A stretch of DNA of 64,000 bases, taken from assembly GCA_914767715.1 (NCBI GenBank), contig OU612074.1, forward strand, positions 17,100,062 through 17,164,061, in the 5' to 3' direction. The notes under the pieces are model-generated. The model searched no databases, was not told the origin of the DNA, and saw only the letters and a program-made list of their open reading frames with translations. The number at the start of each line of letters is the position of its first letter. Within the stretch, counting starts at the first letter, position 1. A program made the position numbers and the translations under genes. The stretch is from Membranipora membranacea. Its lineage: Eukaryota > Bryozoa > Gymnolaemata > Cheilostomatida > Membraniporidae. Positions 12,901 through 28,190 of this stretch are shown here, piece after piece.

Positions 12901-13501
12901 TCATTCACATATCACTTCTCTCCACTTAGGCATGTAGGACAGTTGATACAAAGTAATTCCTCGCTCATCTGGGGAGCGACGTTGTACATTTTTATTAGTA
13001 GCAAAGTTTTCTGATAATTCTGCTAGCATAGTTTAGCTGATGTATTTTATTTATGCAGTTGCTCCCAATATTAACAGATTGCACAAAATATAACGTAGGG
13101 TATGGTACAACACAGAAGAGTTGAACATAAGTATTTTGTCGCGTCATCATACTCATTACTAAGAGTTTTCCGTGCTTACAAAAATTGTGAGCCAACTATT
13201 CAAATGGAATGCTTTCATTTTCCATCATGATGATACGAAAAGCCTCCCGCAATATAGATTTTGATGCTACCTTGCACAGCAATATCTATTCATTACAGCA
13301 TATCCAATTGTGTGATATTGACTAGAACTGTAAAGGCTTATACTATGGCTATACAATATCAATAATGAAAGTAATTTATTTAGCAGGCAGGGTTAATTAC
13401 ACAATAATGGTTGCTGGTTGGATAATGATATATAGGTCAGTTTATGACAATTCTAGAATTGTACAGAATTGTCAGACAATTCTTGGGTATGAAACGCAGT
13501 G
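9975..13501. mobile_element. 3.5-kb foldback element with 1.2-1.4 kb inverted arms and CACTG termini
   Basis: Left arm 9975-11190 and right arm 12067-13501 are inverted copies, about 97% alike by eye over the stretch near 10550-10740. The spacer is about 876 bp. Both tips read CACTGCGTTTCATACCC, and TAC stands directly outside each tip. CACTG ends with a 3-bp duplication fit the CACTA/CMC superfamily (inference). The right arm carries about 220 bp not present in the left (about 13009-13240). Mirrored ~100-codon frames occur in both arms but resemble no transposase I know, so I do not call genes. Confidence 0.75.
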
Positions 13502-13537
13502 TACGTAACAATATTAACTTTAAATAATAAGTCAGCC

Positions 13538-13763
13538 GCCAGACAGACAAAGTCCTTTATGCCGTAATCTACCTGATTGTTCACCCTACACAAGAAAATG
13601 TTACATAAAACTGAAATTTTATAGTTCAACAAATCGTTTGATCCTTGGGTGCCAGATAGACAAAATCTCGTATGCCGTAACATTATTACCTCTTCTTTCA
13701 CCCTCCACAAGAAAATATTGCACAAAACTTTGATGTTATAGTTCAACAAATAGCTTCATCCTT
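13538..13763. repeat. Tandem duplication, ~113-bp period
   Basis: Units 13538-13650 and 13651-13763 both run GCCAGA-AGACAAA, TATGCCGTAA, TTCACCCT-CACAAGAAAAT and TTATAGTTCAACAAAT. They are diverged, so older than the one in the RetSat intron. It sits just outside the right tip of the foldback element. Confidence 0.65.
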
Positions 13764-13795
13764 TTGATCTAAGCCGGTTTCCCGCCGTAGAATTA

Positions 13796-14160
13796 TGTTG
13801 TTATCGAACCATTCTGATTTTATCGGACTATTATATATGATTTGTACCTTTTGATTGTGTGTCCATGTAGACCTGGTGTTGTGACCGCTGCCTATATAAA
13901 TGAGAACTTTGATATTCATAGGGGGCCGGTTAGTTGAGTTTTAAACTTATAGTTGAGTTTTGACTTATACAATTTTAACTTTGACTTTTAATAGACATAA
14001 AATAAAGTATCTTAAAGAGTTTTCAATATCTAGACTTATTAATTGTGCAGGTTGAGTTAATGGTAAATTTGGATATCTATTGAGTTAGTGGTAATTATGA
14101 TATAAAACAGACAGTGAGTAATTGATATTGATATCTCTCCCTTATCTCTAAAAGGGGCTG
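13796..14160 (+). mobile_element. Possible solo LTR or LTR-like promoter segment
   Basis: TATA-like CTATATAAAT (about 13892-13901) is followed about 100 bp later by AATAAA (14001-14006), the order seen in an LTR. No gag or pol frames follow, and I could not find matching TG..CA ends with a target duplication. The remaining 14160-15390 holds no recognisable feature apart from degenerate GACTTG repeats near 14820-14900 and 15220-15290. Confidence 0.25.
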
Positions 14161-15390
14161 CTCTGGTAGCGTCTACAAAAGTAGTCGTCATGGACGGTCA
14201 CCTTAGTACCACCATGAGGTAAAACCAACAACATTAGTATATACAGTCCGTAGACACGTACTGATGATACCAAAAACAAATAAACCCAATAACAACTAGG
14301 TTTCTCACACGGATCACAGGGTATTGAGACTATATATGATGCAGACTCTTCAAAATTTATTAGCATTAATGATCCTTCAAGCTAACAATTATTCACAAAA
14401 CTTAAGTTTTGTGTTTATGATAAATGCATGTCTATATAAAATAAAAGAAACCCATATCCAGTGCCTCATATCACTTTTTCAAAATGTGTTTGGAAAAAAA
14501 TAGAAAGAAATGGCTGAATTACAGTCCTGTCTTCAACCACGTAGTGACACCAGTTGAGGGTGTGCTTGAAGTTTGAAGCTTGAGAGCTTGAAATCAATTT
14601 AAAAATTTTGTTGCATATTTTACATATGGCCAGTTCCAATTATGCGGGAGGGGGGAGCATTATTTGATACTCAGTAACTATGGTGCTTGGAACATTCAGG
14701 CAGAGCTGAGAGATGAAGTATTATATGGGTCCATTCAATTGTATGACTCTATGATGAAAGGTAATCCTTAGGAACACTTCAGTAATTTTTATTCTATGAA
14801 GCTAAGATAGAATCACCCTTGAGTCAAGTCATTTTGATTCTTTTCAAGTTGCAAGTCACAACTTGAATCGGTGAACTTGTGACTTAGCTTTGACCTGACT
14901 TGGCTTCATTCAGCGCACAGCTCTCAGAACCATCAACATGGTCAGTGTAAAAGGTCAAGCTGTGAGGGTATGAGTAACATTATATCTGTTGCATAGGGTA
15001 ACAGTGGCTGTCGATGACAGTGAAACCAAATAGTTACAGAATTCAGATGATATCGTTTTCATATCTACAAGCTCAGGGTGCGTTTTTCTATCACTTATTT
15101 GCTGGATTTGGCCTAGACTTTTTCTCATTGTCTGATGAACAATAGCGGCCGGTATAGTACAGTACGTTACCACACTTGTGTTCATCGGTGAGATAAGTGT
15201 TGCATTGGCATTTTAAGTCTCATGTGGTTGGACGTGACTTGGACTAGGACTTGGACGTGACTAGGACTTGACTTCCTTACATCTTTTGGCAGTTAAGATC
15301 ATCTCTTCTTGTAAAGACTTTATTGTAATTTCTTTTGGTTATTTGTGAAAAAACATACTATGTATCTCACAGAGGACAAGAAAAGAAATT

Positions 15391-15480
15391 GTAATGTGTA
15401 ATATGTGTAATATGCGTAATATGCGTAATATGCGTAATATGCGTAATATGCGTAATATGCGTAATATGCGTAATATGCGT
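15391..15480. repeat. Minisatellite, TAATATGCG 9-bp unit
   Basis: About nine to ten copies of a 9-bp unit TAATATG(C/T)G, uniform at the right end. Open frames across it are artefacts of the period being a multiple of three. Confidence 0.9.
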
Positions 15481-15491
15481 ACTGGTACTCT

Positions 15492-15577
15492 AGCCTGGGC
15501 AGGCTGTCATGTCGGGTTTGGGTGGGTGGGGAGGGGGGACCACCCACCCAGCCCCGACATCACAGCCTGCCCAGGCT
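15492..15577. mobile_element. 86-bp GC-rich hairpin with 11-bp flanking direct repeat
   Basis: Arms AGCCTGGGCAGGCTGTCATG and the inverted CATCACAGCCTGCCCAGGCT enclose a G-rich/C-rich loop. ACTGGTACTCT flanks it exactly on both sides (15481-15491 and 15578-15588), a likely insertion duplication. A lone 14-bp tip of the same sequence occurs at 54567-54580. Confidence 0.6.
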
Positions 15578-15799
15578 ACTGGTACTCTGGTTTCGGAGTT
15601 ATTCTGCAGGTACCGTCAGATTTCTGAGTCTGTCAACTTGTCATGTGTGCCAGTATTACAATCGGTCACCAAAAGTCATAAACCATAACAATATTTGTGG
15701 TCATCCATCAAGATTGAAATAAATTGTCAAATTGCCTTTTGATATCTGAATGTTCTCCCTAGCTGCCGATAAATGGAGTCTGAAAATTAAGAGTGAGAA

Positions 15800-17797
15800 A
15801 TGGCGGAGGAAGAGCTTCTGTTGGAAGGCACTGAATCTAAAGACGTGTCAACCAAAGACAGGATATGGCCATATCTTGTAGTTACTAGCTCTTTTATAAG
15901 CTTAGCCCTAGCTGGAGGATTTAATCTTGGCATAGCTGGTTCTCTCACAGTTGCTCTGAGTCAGCGCTTCAGTATCACAATTGACCAAGCAAGCTTGTCT
16001 ATCTCAGCACACATCATCTTCTACCAGCTGACAAGTGAGTTTATATTAAAGGTTCAAACTCACTGAGCTGTCCGTCAATCTCTAAAAAAGTGCATCACCA
16101 TCTGGTTTCTAACAGGATGTCCAAACATAATGAACCAACAGAACCATTGCATATTCGCTATCAATGAAGTTTGGAACAAGTGAGAGGACAACTCATTTAA
16201 TTATTGCCTATCTAACAAATATTTCAGATAGTAACAGCAATTATGTGCCATATATATTTTTAGATCCACTATGTATGATGCTAACAAGAAAGATCAGTAC
16301 AAGAAAAACTCAGTTTATTGGTTTCGTAGTATCCGTCATCGGGGTCGGAGCATGTAGCTTCGCCACTGAACATTGGCATGTGATGCTCCTCTTCGGACTA
16401 ACAGCAGGTGGGACTTTGTAGAAGTATTGTGATTAAGTCTAAAAAATGTTTAAGTATCCGAGACCAATGTTATCTTAACTCTTGCATATTAAACGTCATC
16501 TGCACTAACTTTTTATTAAGGCATTAGATAGAATTTATGAGCAGTGACAACCCTAATCTCTGGAAGTTGAAAACCATCAGTTTTGACTGTTATTCAAGAT
16601 TATTACACAAGGAATGTGTTCAGAGCATAATGGAATCAGATTTGGAATCTCCATGCTCCACTACATCCGTCCACCATCTTGCAAGGCTATAAGTATCATG
16701 TTCTAGAAGTTATTCCAAAAAGTGTGTAAAAAAAAATGCAGTGGAGTGGAGATAATTGCGAAAATTCGATGACATTGATAGAGTTCAATGATGATGTGTG
16801 TATTTGTTGCCTTTTCCTTTCTCAGGTACTGGCATGTCTTTTATTAAAGCTACACTCATTGCTGTTCTCCCTTATCACTTTGAGGGTCAAAGGTTACATA
16901 TGGCAACAGCAGTTGCCGTGGCCGGATTCAGCGCTGGATATGTACTGGTGACACCTCTCGCAAGCTTCCTGTTCAATAAATATGGTTTCAGCATAACCAT
17001 GATCATGCAGACTCCTCTCATGCTAGTCCATCTCCTAGGAGTAGTATTTTTCAGTCAGGGTAGCAAGATGGTTTCTAAACAAAACATTTCTGCGAGTCAG
17101 TCCATAAGAGAAAGCGTGAGGGAAATTCTTGGCTCAGCAACAGTAAGTGTCTATCAGTGAACAGCTTATTTGATGGGCTAGTTTAAGCGCTCAAACTGTG
17201 TCGGGATAGCTGGTAGAGGCATTTCATTATCAGCCACTTTCATCACCAACAAAGTGGCTGATAATGAAATGCCTCTACAAGCTATCCCAACCAAGTTTGA
17301 GTGCTTAAACTAGTGATGGAGTAATTAAAAAGCTGCTTGAGCTCCTATACCTATTCCAATAACATGTGGTGAGGCAGTATTTTCAACCATCCGTTCTTCC
17401 TCCGGTTTCAACCATGCTCCGAATACCACAACTTCCTCCCTGTCTCGACAGTTACAATTTATAGCTTAATTTAATTAATTCTCTATTGTCAACGAGGGCT
17501 ACTGTCTCATGGGAAATTTTATTAATTAATAAAATTCAAGACACAAAAAATCTGTCAGTTTAGAAGAGGTATACACCTGAGGGTGCTGGGGGCTGGAACA
17601 ATCAACCTTTAACCTGAACCTGAACCCTCAACCTGAAAGCTCCCCCAAGTTTATTATGATTGTTAAGTTTTTGTATGGCATTATAAATTTTTACACCAAG
17701 CTTATTGTCAAATCAATTTTGCAGTGCCTCTTTTCACCACATCCTCCTGCCCCATCACTCTTCCTCCACCCTCTTTGCTATTGCTGTCGATGTCGAT

Positions 17798-17837
<40 letters not shown>

Positions 17838-20800
17838 ATTTCGATGTCGATGTTGATGTATATTTAACATATACATAATTATATTATATTGATATTTTAG
17901 GTGTGGGCGCTACTGTGGGCAACTTTCCTACGGAGGGTGGGCGATGCAGGATATTTCACAATAGATCAGGATTATGCAATGCATGATCTAGGTCTAAGTC
18001 TCCCAGAAACGGGAGAAGCTGGCGCCATCTATGGAGCACTCTCTTGGTTCGGCACAGTTTTAGTCATCATATCCCATGCTTGGAAGCTGCAATACAGAAT
18101 GCTGGTTTGTCATGGTGTATCTGCTCTTATAAACGGATGTCTGCTGCTCTTAGTCTCAGCCGCCACCAGCAAGGTGAATGGTTTTAATAATGACAAAATC
18201 AATGGTGCAAATGTTTTTTTAAGCCATTTGACATTGATGCAATGAATCCCATTCGCTTTTCTGTTCTTTACAATGACTAAGTATTTTTATCACTTCATCT
18301 GATTCTGGGGGGTCTTCCAATTGGAAACAGCCAAAATCGCAATTTGATTGCTCGCTCACTGTGTGAGCCATACCCGCTAGGCTCTCGCTTTCAAATTGCT
18401 CAGTCACTGATGGATCTATAAACATTCTGAATAAGCGATTTGAGAGCAATTTTGTCTAATTGAAAGACCAAGTGAGTGATAATTTTGAGCGATGTGATAG
18501 TGATAATTTGCTTATTCTAATTGAAAGACCCCCTGAGCATCTTCAATGTTTTCTAGGCAAGTTACTATGTCCTTATGGGGCTGTTCGGACTGACCATAGG
18601 AGTTCACACCAGTAACATTATTAACATCGGAGGTGAGCTGGCTGGGACTTCTAACTTGGCCCTTGTCGCGTCTTTTGAGATATTCTTTGCCGGTCTTGGC
18701 GGTTTGACTGGACCACCTGTGGCAAGTAAGTTTACCAATATACTCTCCAAAAAACAAGTGGAGGTAGAATGCTCTCCGAAATACACCACTTTTATTTGCA
18801 GTAATTTCATTTTTCCCAAAGACCAATGCATGCTATATTTTCTGCATTATGACGTCACTATGAACAGGAAGCGCATGTTTCATGTATCGAACATATAGTC
18901 ATCATGAATAACTGCCTGAATTCAACATGCTTTGGTCTTTGGGTGGTCTTTAACAGAATGTTTTACAAATTAAACTAGAAAACAAACAATCGTATCACAG
19001 GTGCACATTTCGGTTTGGCTCATAGTGATACACACTTCTTCACCCATTTATTACCGTTTGTATTTTTTTTAAATCAAATAGTCTTCACTGCTCAACTTAT
19101 GTTCAGGCTCATTCAGCTCTTGTCACAGTTTGCTTTCAAACTGTCGAGAAGAGTGTTTAATAAAAAGAAAACTATCTATGATCTTTGGTCCTGGGCTTAA
19201 AAAGGGAGAATGGAAATCTGTGGAGTTATGTCCCTAACTAAAAGAAAGGACAACTATATTATCAACAGTTTGAAATCAGTAGTCGATGAGCTGAGTCTTT
19301 AAGAACAACCTGAAGGCCATCAACATAATGATCATATCCTCCCATCAGCTAGCCACTGAGGGGTAGCCATAGAGTTATTATATACTATAGAGTGGACAAT
19401 GCAGCGCTCAAAACGTCCTACTTAATCATTGTGAAATCCATGACGCAACGCAATCTGGTTGTGCATGGCTAGTGCCTGTATCATATAACTTATCATTGAG
19501 AATATAGGAATTGAGCATGACAATTTATGTTTTAGAGCGCTTATAGCCATTTTTGCGGAAAATTTTTCATGTCACACCATGTGAAACACTTGTATGTTTT
19601 CACTTGTAGCCATTGGAAAATTTTTCTATGTTTTCCCATCAAAATATGCAAAAGACCCCAACCGCAAACACATCATTGTGATGAAAAAAAATTACCGGGC
19701 TAGCTTGTTTTTTCCACGTTTCTACCAACCATAAGTTGTATTCTGTCTCTTTTACTCATATGTTAGCCATCAAGTGAGTTAATGTTATTTGTTCAGTACA
19801 AGGTGTACACATAGCTTCTGGAAAAACTGACAGGAGGTTAAAAGTCGGCCTCTAAGTTCCGCCATTTGCAGAAGCAATTTACATACGGTTCTGACGAATG
19901 ATTCGGCGTTTAGATTTGGCTATGTCATTTAGAATTCTAAATTCCCTCTCAGGTGGTGTCCTCTAGTTTTTGAATTCGCAAAACCATTCAACCATACACA
20001 GCAGGTTTTGAAAGCATATAAATGAATGCATTTCGTTTTTGATTAGTCGCTGAGTATCAAGTGAATCTTTGAATGGAAAACTCACATACCTATCCAGACT
20101 GACTCCAGATTTTACAGAACAAACACTCACTAAGGTGACATTTTAAGTTGACGGATAGTCCTGATTTCTCACCTTACTTGGAATAAGGGACCATTTGCTT
20201 CAAAGCGGTCGGGTCGTTGTGGATGTTTGATACAATTTTCTGGTATGTTTGTTATGACTATGGTTGTCTGTTTGTGTTGTAAATTAGTTGAGATGGCAAC
20301 TTCAGCATCATAAAGAATATTTTGTATACACTCCAGTCAAGGCACTGGCAGTTGATGTATATAAGTGTATTTGTTTGCATAGTTTTGCTGGAAGGGGGAT
20401 TAGTGTAGTAGTATGCAATCCTTTGAAATGACTAGAGTTAACATTTCATACAGCTGTGATTCTCCGTCAGAAATGGATTGATGCTATAAAAATATAAGAG
20501 AGGCAGAAAGTGATCTAATGAGCAATGAGGACTGACAGTAACACCACATCTGATTTTAGAACCAATCTTAATTGATCTTCTTTGACATAAGAAACAAAAA
20601 AACTTATTATAATATCCTCAATAAAGTAATGTTATCTGGAGAGCAAATCTGAATCCGGACTTTATGTACACTGTGACTGAAAATGAGGCAAGCTGCAAAC
20701 TTTTACACCTCCGATCACTTGTTCACAGGCTATTCGTACTTCATTTAATCAAAAATAAACAAAACCCACTTAATGTGTAACATATGAATAAGGGAGACAG

Positions 20801-21397
20801 GACACAGCTTATATGGCTGGCAAGTGGCAGTAGAAAAAACAACCTAGCCCGGTAATTTTTTTCATCACAATGATGTGTTTGCGGTTGGAGTTTTGGCTTA
20901 TTTTGATGGGAAAACATAGAAAAATTTTCCAATGACTGCAAGTGAAAATACCTACAAGTGTTCCACATAGTGGGCCATGTAAATTTTTCCGAACAAATGG
21001 CTTTAAGCGCTCTAAAACTTAAATTTTCATACCCAATTCCTAAATTCTCAATGATAAATTATATGATACAGGCACTAGCCATGCACAACCAGATTGCGTC
21101 GCGTCATGGATTTCGCAATAATTAAGTAGGACAAAAACTGATGCTATTTTTGTACACATTGTCCACTCTAGAGTATATAATAACTCTATGGGGGTAGCTC
21201 TACATATTGGATTTGTCTTATCAATTGAAACTGATGCTTTTTGTTTTGCAGGTTATTTGCAGGTCAAAATGGGATACAAATATGGTATTTATGCCTGCGG
21301 AGGTGCTCTGGTTGCTGGTGGAATTCTGATCAGTTTCCTTGCTGCTTACAAGCTGAATCAACAGCAAAAACAAAAATCAAAAATATGTGAATCATAG
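15800..21397 (+). CDS. Monocarboxylate transporter-like protein (SLC16 family, MFS)
   Basis: Six coding exons, GT-AG and frame-continuous: 15800-16034, 16264-16407, 16826-17142, 17901-18173, 18557-18725, 21252-21397; 427 residues plus TAG. The start is the first ATG, in GAGAAATGG context, before a hydrophobic segment. About 12 membrane segments can be read. The loop 4-5/TM5 block at residues 143-165 (YHFEGQRL..A.A.AG...G) matches the SLC16 signature YF.KRR.LA.G.A.AG...G. The other family signature before TM1 is only weakly kept (DRIWPYLVV in place of the usual glycine/tryptophan motif), so the substrate may not be lactate or pyruvate. Family role: proton-linked or facilitative monocarboxylate transport at the plasma or organelle membrane. 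A splice acceptor at about 15762 hints at an upstream noncoding exon. Intron 5 is swollen to 2.5 kb by a transposon. AATAAA at 21921-21926 is a candidate poly(A) signal. Confidence 0.82.
17178..17312. mobile_element. Hairpin MITE, AAACTGTGTCGGGATAGCTG family (copy 2)
   Basis: A ~60-bp arm beginning CTAGTTTAAGCGCTCAAACT is followed after a short loop by its near-perfect inverse ending GAGTGCTTAAACTAG. TGATGG occurs just outside on both sides (left copy separated by one G), a possible target duplication. It lies in MFS intron 3. Confidence 0.75.
17786..17856. repeat. Hexanucleotide microsatellite (TGTCGG/TGTCGA)
   Basis: About twelve 6-bp units with alternating last base, in MFS intron 3, about 45 bp before the next exon. 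Confidence 0.9.
18813..18953. mobile_element. Fragment of the AAAGACTACC MITE family
   Basis: Shares CTGCATTATGA-GTCAC, AACTGCCTGA and CATGCTTTGGTCTTTGGGT with the element at 48-334, shorter and with a decayed left arm. Located in MFS intron 5. Confidence 0.55.
19368..21190. mobile_element. 1.8-kb foldback hAT-like element with ~350-bp inverted arms
   Basis: Arms about 19368-19719 and 20833-21190 are inverted copies starting CATAGAGTTATTATATACT. GGGGTAGC flanks the element perfectly (19360-19367 and 21191-21198), an 8-bp duplication as in hAT. The central 1.1 kb has no substantial ORF, so it is nonautonomous. It occupies most of MFS intron 5 and ends about 60 bp before the last exon. Confidence 0.85.
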
Positions 21398-22453
21398 ATC
21401 AAGTTGCCCTATGACTAGTGTAGGGGGGGGAACTCCACATGAAGGATAATGAATCAAACTCGATCTCGGTCAATCATGAGTCACACGCCCGTAGTTTCGT
21501 GAACATGTATTGTAGAGAAGATCACAAGAACATTCTTGTCTTGCGACCTGCTATACGAGTTGCGTTAGTGTTACTGCAATGTGATATCATCGTTCTTAAC
21601 TTTTAACCAAAAACTTACCAAACCATTTTAGTTTGTTTCAACATTTGCATAAAGAAATGAAACATTCAGAAAAAAACTGGCAGTCACCATTCTTTTAATG
21701 CTGCTTGGTCCGCGAAGTATACAAAATGACATCCAAACGAACACACAAAGCTACTAAAATATTCCTGAACAGTAGGCCCAACTAAACTGTGCTTTATTGA
21801 TGGTGTTTATACATAGAACAGGTTTTTGCCCTCTGTGGATGCGGAGGGATACTTAAAAAGCTGTGTATCAAGGCGCCTCAATACCCGACTTTTTTTACAT
21901 CACTCCGCCACCACAGAGAGAATAAATTTGATTGTAATACTTTGTTTTGATGATTGGGTAGGAGTCTAGTCTATTTTTATGTAGAGCGGGCAATTTTATT
22001 GTTTTTTTTTGTAGTGGCCTACATGAGGAACACATTCAAAATATATTTTGCAACATTATATAAAAAGTTTGTGCGATGAACTAAGTCAATAGATATAGTT
22101 AATCAGTTAATCAGTTTGTATACAGCTTAATACTTATCTATTTTGATATCTTATCATATGACATGTCTTGTGTTTTTCATGTATCGTGCAAAATTAGACA
22201 ATGTGGTTGTAAGGTTGTGACTCATGACTCATCGCTTAAATACCCAATAAATCTTCATGACTCATCAATGATAATCCCTCTATGGCCTCATGCACTAAAT
22301 AAACTACTTGTGTTATCAACCCTCACAATTAAGACCTTGTCATGATTTACTTTTTTATCCAGATTTTGTGGTTAATTGACCTTTTTTATGGATCAAGTTA
22401 CATCGACTGCCGTATCAATCATAACATCACATGATATACTAATTTCTGTCATC
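21398..22453. other. MFS gene 3' flank
   Basis: 3' UTR and intergenic DNA. AATAAA at 21921-21926 is the best poly(A) candidate. No other gene or repeat recognised. Confidence 0.4.
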
Positions 22454-22712
22454 ACAGGGCCGTAGTAAGGAAAAATGGTAGGGGAGGCGAAAATCCTTGA
22501 GGGTGTGAAGTTACACCAGGTTGGGTATTGTAAGCTCCTCCTGGGTCCCCAGTCCCCACCCTCCGAAGTGTATTGATGATATAGAGAGCATACGGAAGCC
22601 ACAAATGAGCTGATTCTGACATGGCATATTCAACTATAGTATTTTTAGGCCGCTCTATATAGCAATCTAGGGGAGGCAGAGTGTCCCTGTCACCCCTAGA
22701 ATTACGGGCCTG
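22454..22712. mobile_element. 259-bp MITE with CAGG(G/C)CCGTA ends
   Basis: Left tip CAGGGCCGTAGTAAGG and right tip the inverse of CAGGCCCGTAATTCTAGGGG; internal GGGGAGGC boxes near both ends. CATCA flanks both sides. Relatives in this window: 32044-32266, 53071-53299, 44026-44124 (half), about 34943-34973 and 35740-35830 (fragments). Confidence 0.65.
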
Positions 22713-23551
22713 CATCACATGTTTGAGTACTACAACTTTGACGATTGCTCAGTTAGTAAGTTGCTTACTATAAATTCATGCTGATATCCGTAAATTGTTC
22801 ATTGGTTTTAACAGCTCTGACTCAACCTCTTGGATGTAATACACAGCGTTTTCTAAGGTGTATAATTCTACAGAAGTATTTAAAAGGTAGGCGTGATAGC
22901 CATATAAGAGCCTTCATATCAGTGGTGCGCTTTCTTCCTGTGTGCCATTTTGCTAAAATTTCTATGTCGCTTTTTACGATAATGTCATAAGCTAAGTTAA
23001 AGAGCCTGTTAGCAATAGGAAAGCTTGCAGCGCCATTACACAGCTTTGATATTTTTGATAGTTGTCTCCCTTTTTGCCAGACAGCCAGGGAAGTATTACA
23101 TAGACCGACAAAGCTGTGGGCTAGCCTAATAACAGGTTACTAGGCTGTGCGATGTAATATTTTCTAGAGTTCTGAATTCAATCAGCCATCATAGCAATTA
23201 TCAGCTGCGGCAAAATAAAGAGTTCAATATCCCATGGTTTATTCAAGGAGTACTCCTTGGTTTATTACATAGGTATTCTGCTAAAAGTGGTCATGGGATC
23301 TAGATCTGATCGTTATTACATATAAAACGCCTCTGTCTCAGTTCTATGCTTTTGTTGTAATGCATTTGGTGGGTGCCTGGCCACTTTGATTGCCATGTTT
23401 ATTTTGACAAGTGATTTGCAGTATTTGCCTTAGTTGATACTTTGGACCAGGAAAAGGACAATCATAGTTGTAATCCTTTATAATTAAATCCAGTTTCTAT
23501 GGTTACCAGTTCATTTTATCATATGACCTGAGTTCCTCTCTTTTGTTACAG
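22713..23551. other. Cathepsin upstream region
   Basis: No gene seen. The right end has a splice acceptor (TTTTGTTACAG, ending 23551), so a noncoding first exon of the cathepsin gene probably lies in this stretch. I cannot place its promoter. Confidence 0.35.
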
Positions 23552-23599
23552 TTGGCAGACGCAAGTTGAGATTAAAGAAGTAAATTCTAGGTCAAAAAG

Positions 23600-26806
<3,207 letters not shown>

Positions 26807-28190
26807 ATGTGCTCACAATCATCTTCACTTCCATCGGTTGCTCAAGGAAACTATATTTACTAGTGCAGATTTTAAGAGGGACAACTCCAGTTTGTTGTTG
26901 TATACAGGCAGAGGGCAATGGTTTTTAATTTTGAACTTCTTTTTTTGCTTCAAACAATGTTAGCTTTTAGTGTTTGTCAATCATCTACTGCTATTGCAAA
27001 AAATGACTCACTGATTAAAATTCTGTCCCACAAAGCATTTATGATTTACCATGTATTCGCTTGGAAAAGTGGAACTCTTTCTTGGAAATTACTTATGTTG
27101 GAATTATGATCTATACTATATGGTGTGCTTATCATGATCATTTTCTCTTTTCATCTTATATTTAGGCCTTGATTTTTATTTTTGTCATTGCAAATAGGTT
27201 GTTATGAACCTTTAAATGGTTGGTGCGAGAACCCTCTTCTTTTCAGGACAACCCCTTCAATTGAAAACTGAAGAGAAACAACTGTATTTTTTCATCTATA
27301 AGATCTACCAGTCAAGGACAATAATAAAAAATGCCTCACTCTACAATATTAACTATAATTTTTTTTCGAGTTTCAGTTATCAACCTGAAAGTTCAAATAA
27401 TATAATAACATATAATCTCATATAATTCAGATTTCAGAACCAAACAGTAATAAAAATACATCTCAATAAATCTCAATCGCTTGGTAATCCTAAAATTGAA
27501 TTTCATCAAATCAGAGTGAGTTTTATAATCCTGAAGAGGACACAGTGGCTCTTAGATTTATTGCAAAGGTTAATGACACCTACATAACTTGATTATGAAA
27601 GTGGAGTGTCCTCTTCCATCCACTGTCCCACAATTGCCAGATTTTCCTCACATGTCATTCTCTTGCAAGTTTATAAATAAAAACACCCGATTTCGATTCT
27701 GCATACTGAGAAGCTATTCTCATAAGTTGATTCATGTCAATTGATGTGTCACATATTCTTTATGAAGAACTTCACTTGTGAAAATTGTAAATGTCAGACG
27801 ACTTGTCCAGTATCTAGTTCACTTTACAAGAATGCAATATTCAAATAAAAAGTGTCAATCAAGAGTTGTTCTCTCTCCACTCAAGAAAGTACAACTCTGA
27901 TTCAAAATACTTCCCTTTTAACTCTAACCAGGAAGGTGTTCTTACCCGCAGATTGATTAATTGTTCCAACATTTTATTAAATGACCGGGGTACCACTTTA
28001 AGAGAAGAAGGACACATAAGCCTACCTTGTAACCATAGCAATGCATCTCATCCTTTATTAGAAAAAGATATTGCAGAATTCTGCAAACAATATATAAGTT
28101 TTCTCAAACTCTCGCTGCATTTGTGAATCTGTTTTTAGATTAACACCTGTATTATACAGTCAAGACATCAGACTCTACTCTATACGAATA
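26807..28190. other. Cathepsin 3' flank / intergenic
   Basis: AT-rich. Small open frames (for example 27866-28126) have no family signature and I do not call them. The P450 block duplication begins at about 28190-28200, where sequence starts to match 49530 onward. Confidence 0.4.

Noticed and set aside
15320-15627. Overlapping open frames with repetitive Tyr-Ala or Arg-Asn-Met peptides
   Set aside because: They are translations of the 9-bp satellite, whose period is divisible by three.
27859-28126. Overlapping 60-86 codon frames on both strands downstream of the cathepsin gene
   Set aside because: No domain, no splice context and no conservation in the duplicated block, which begins further right.
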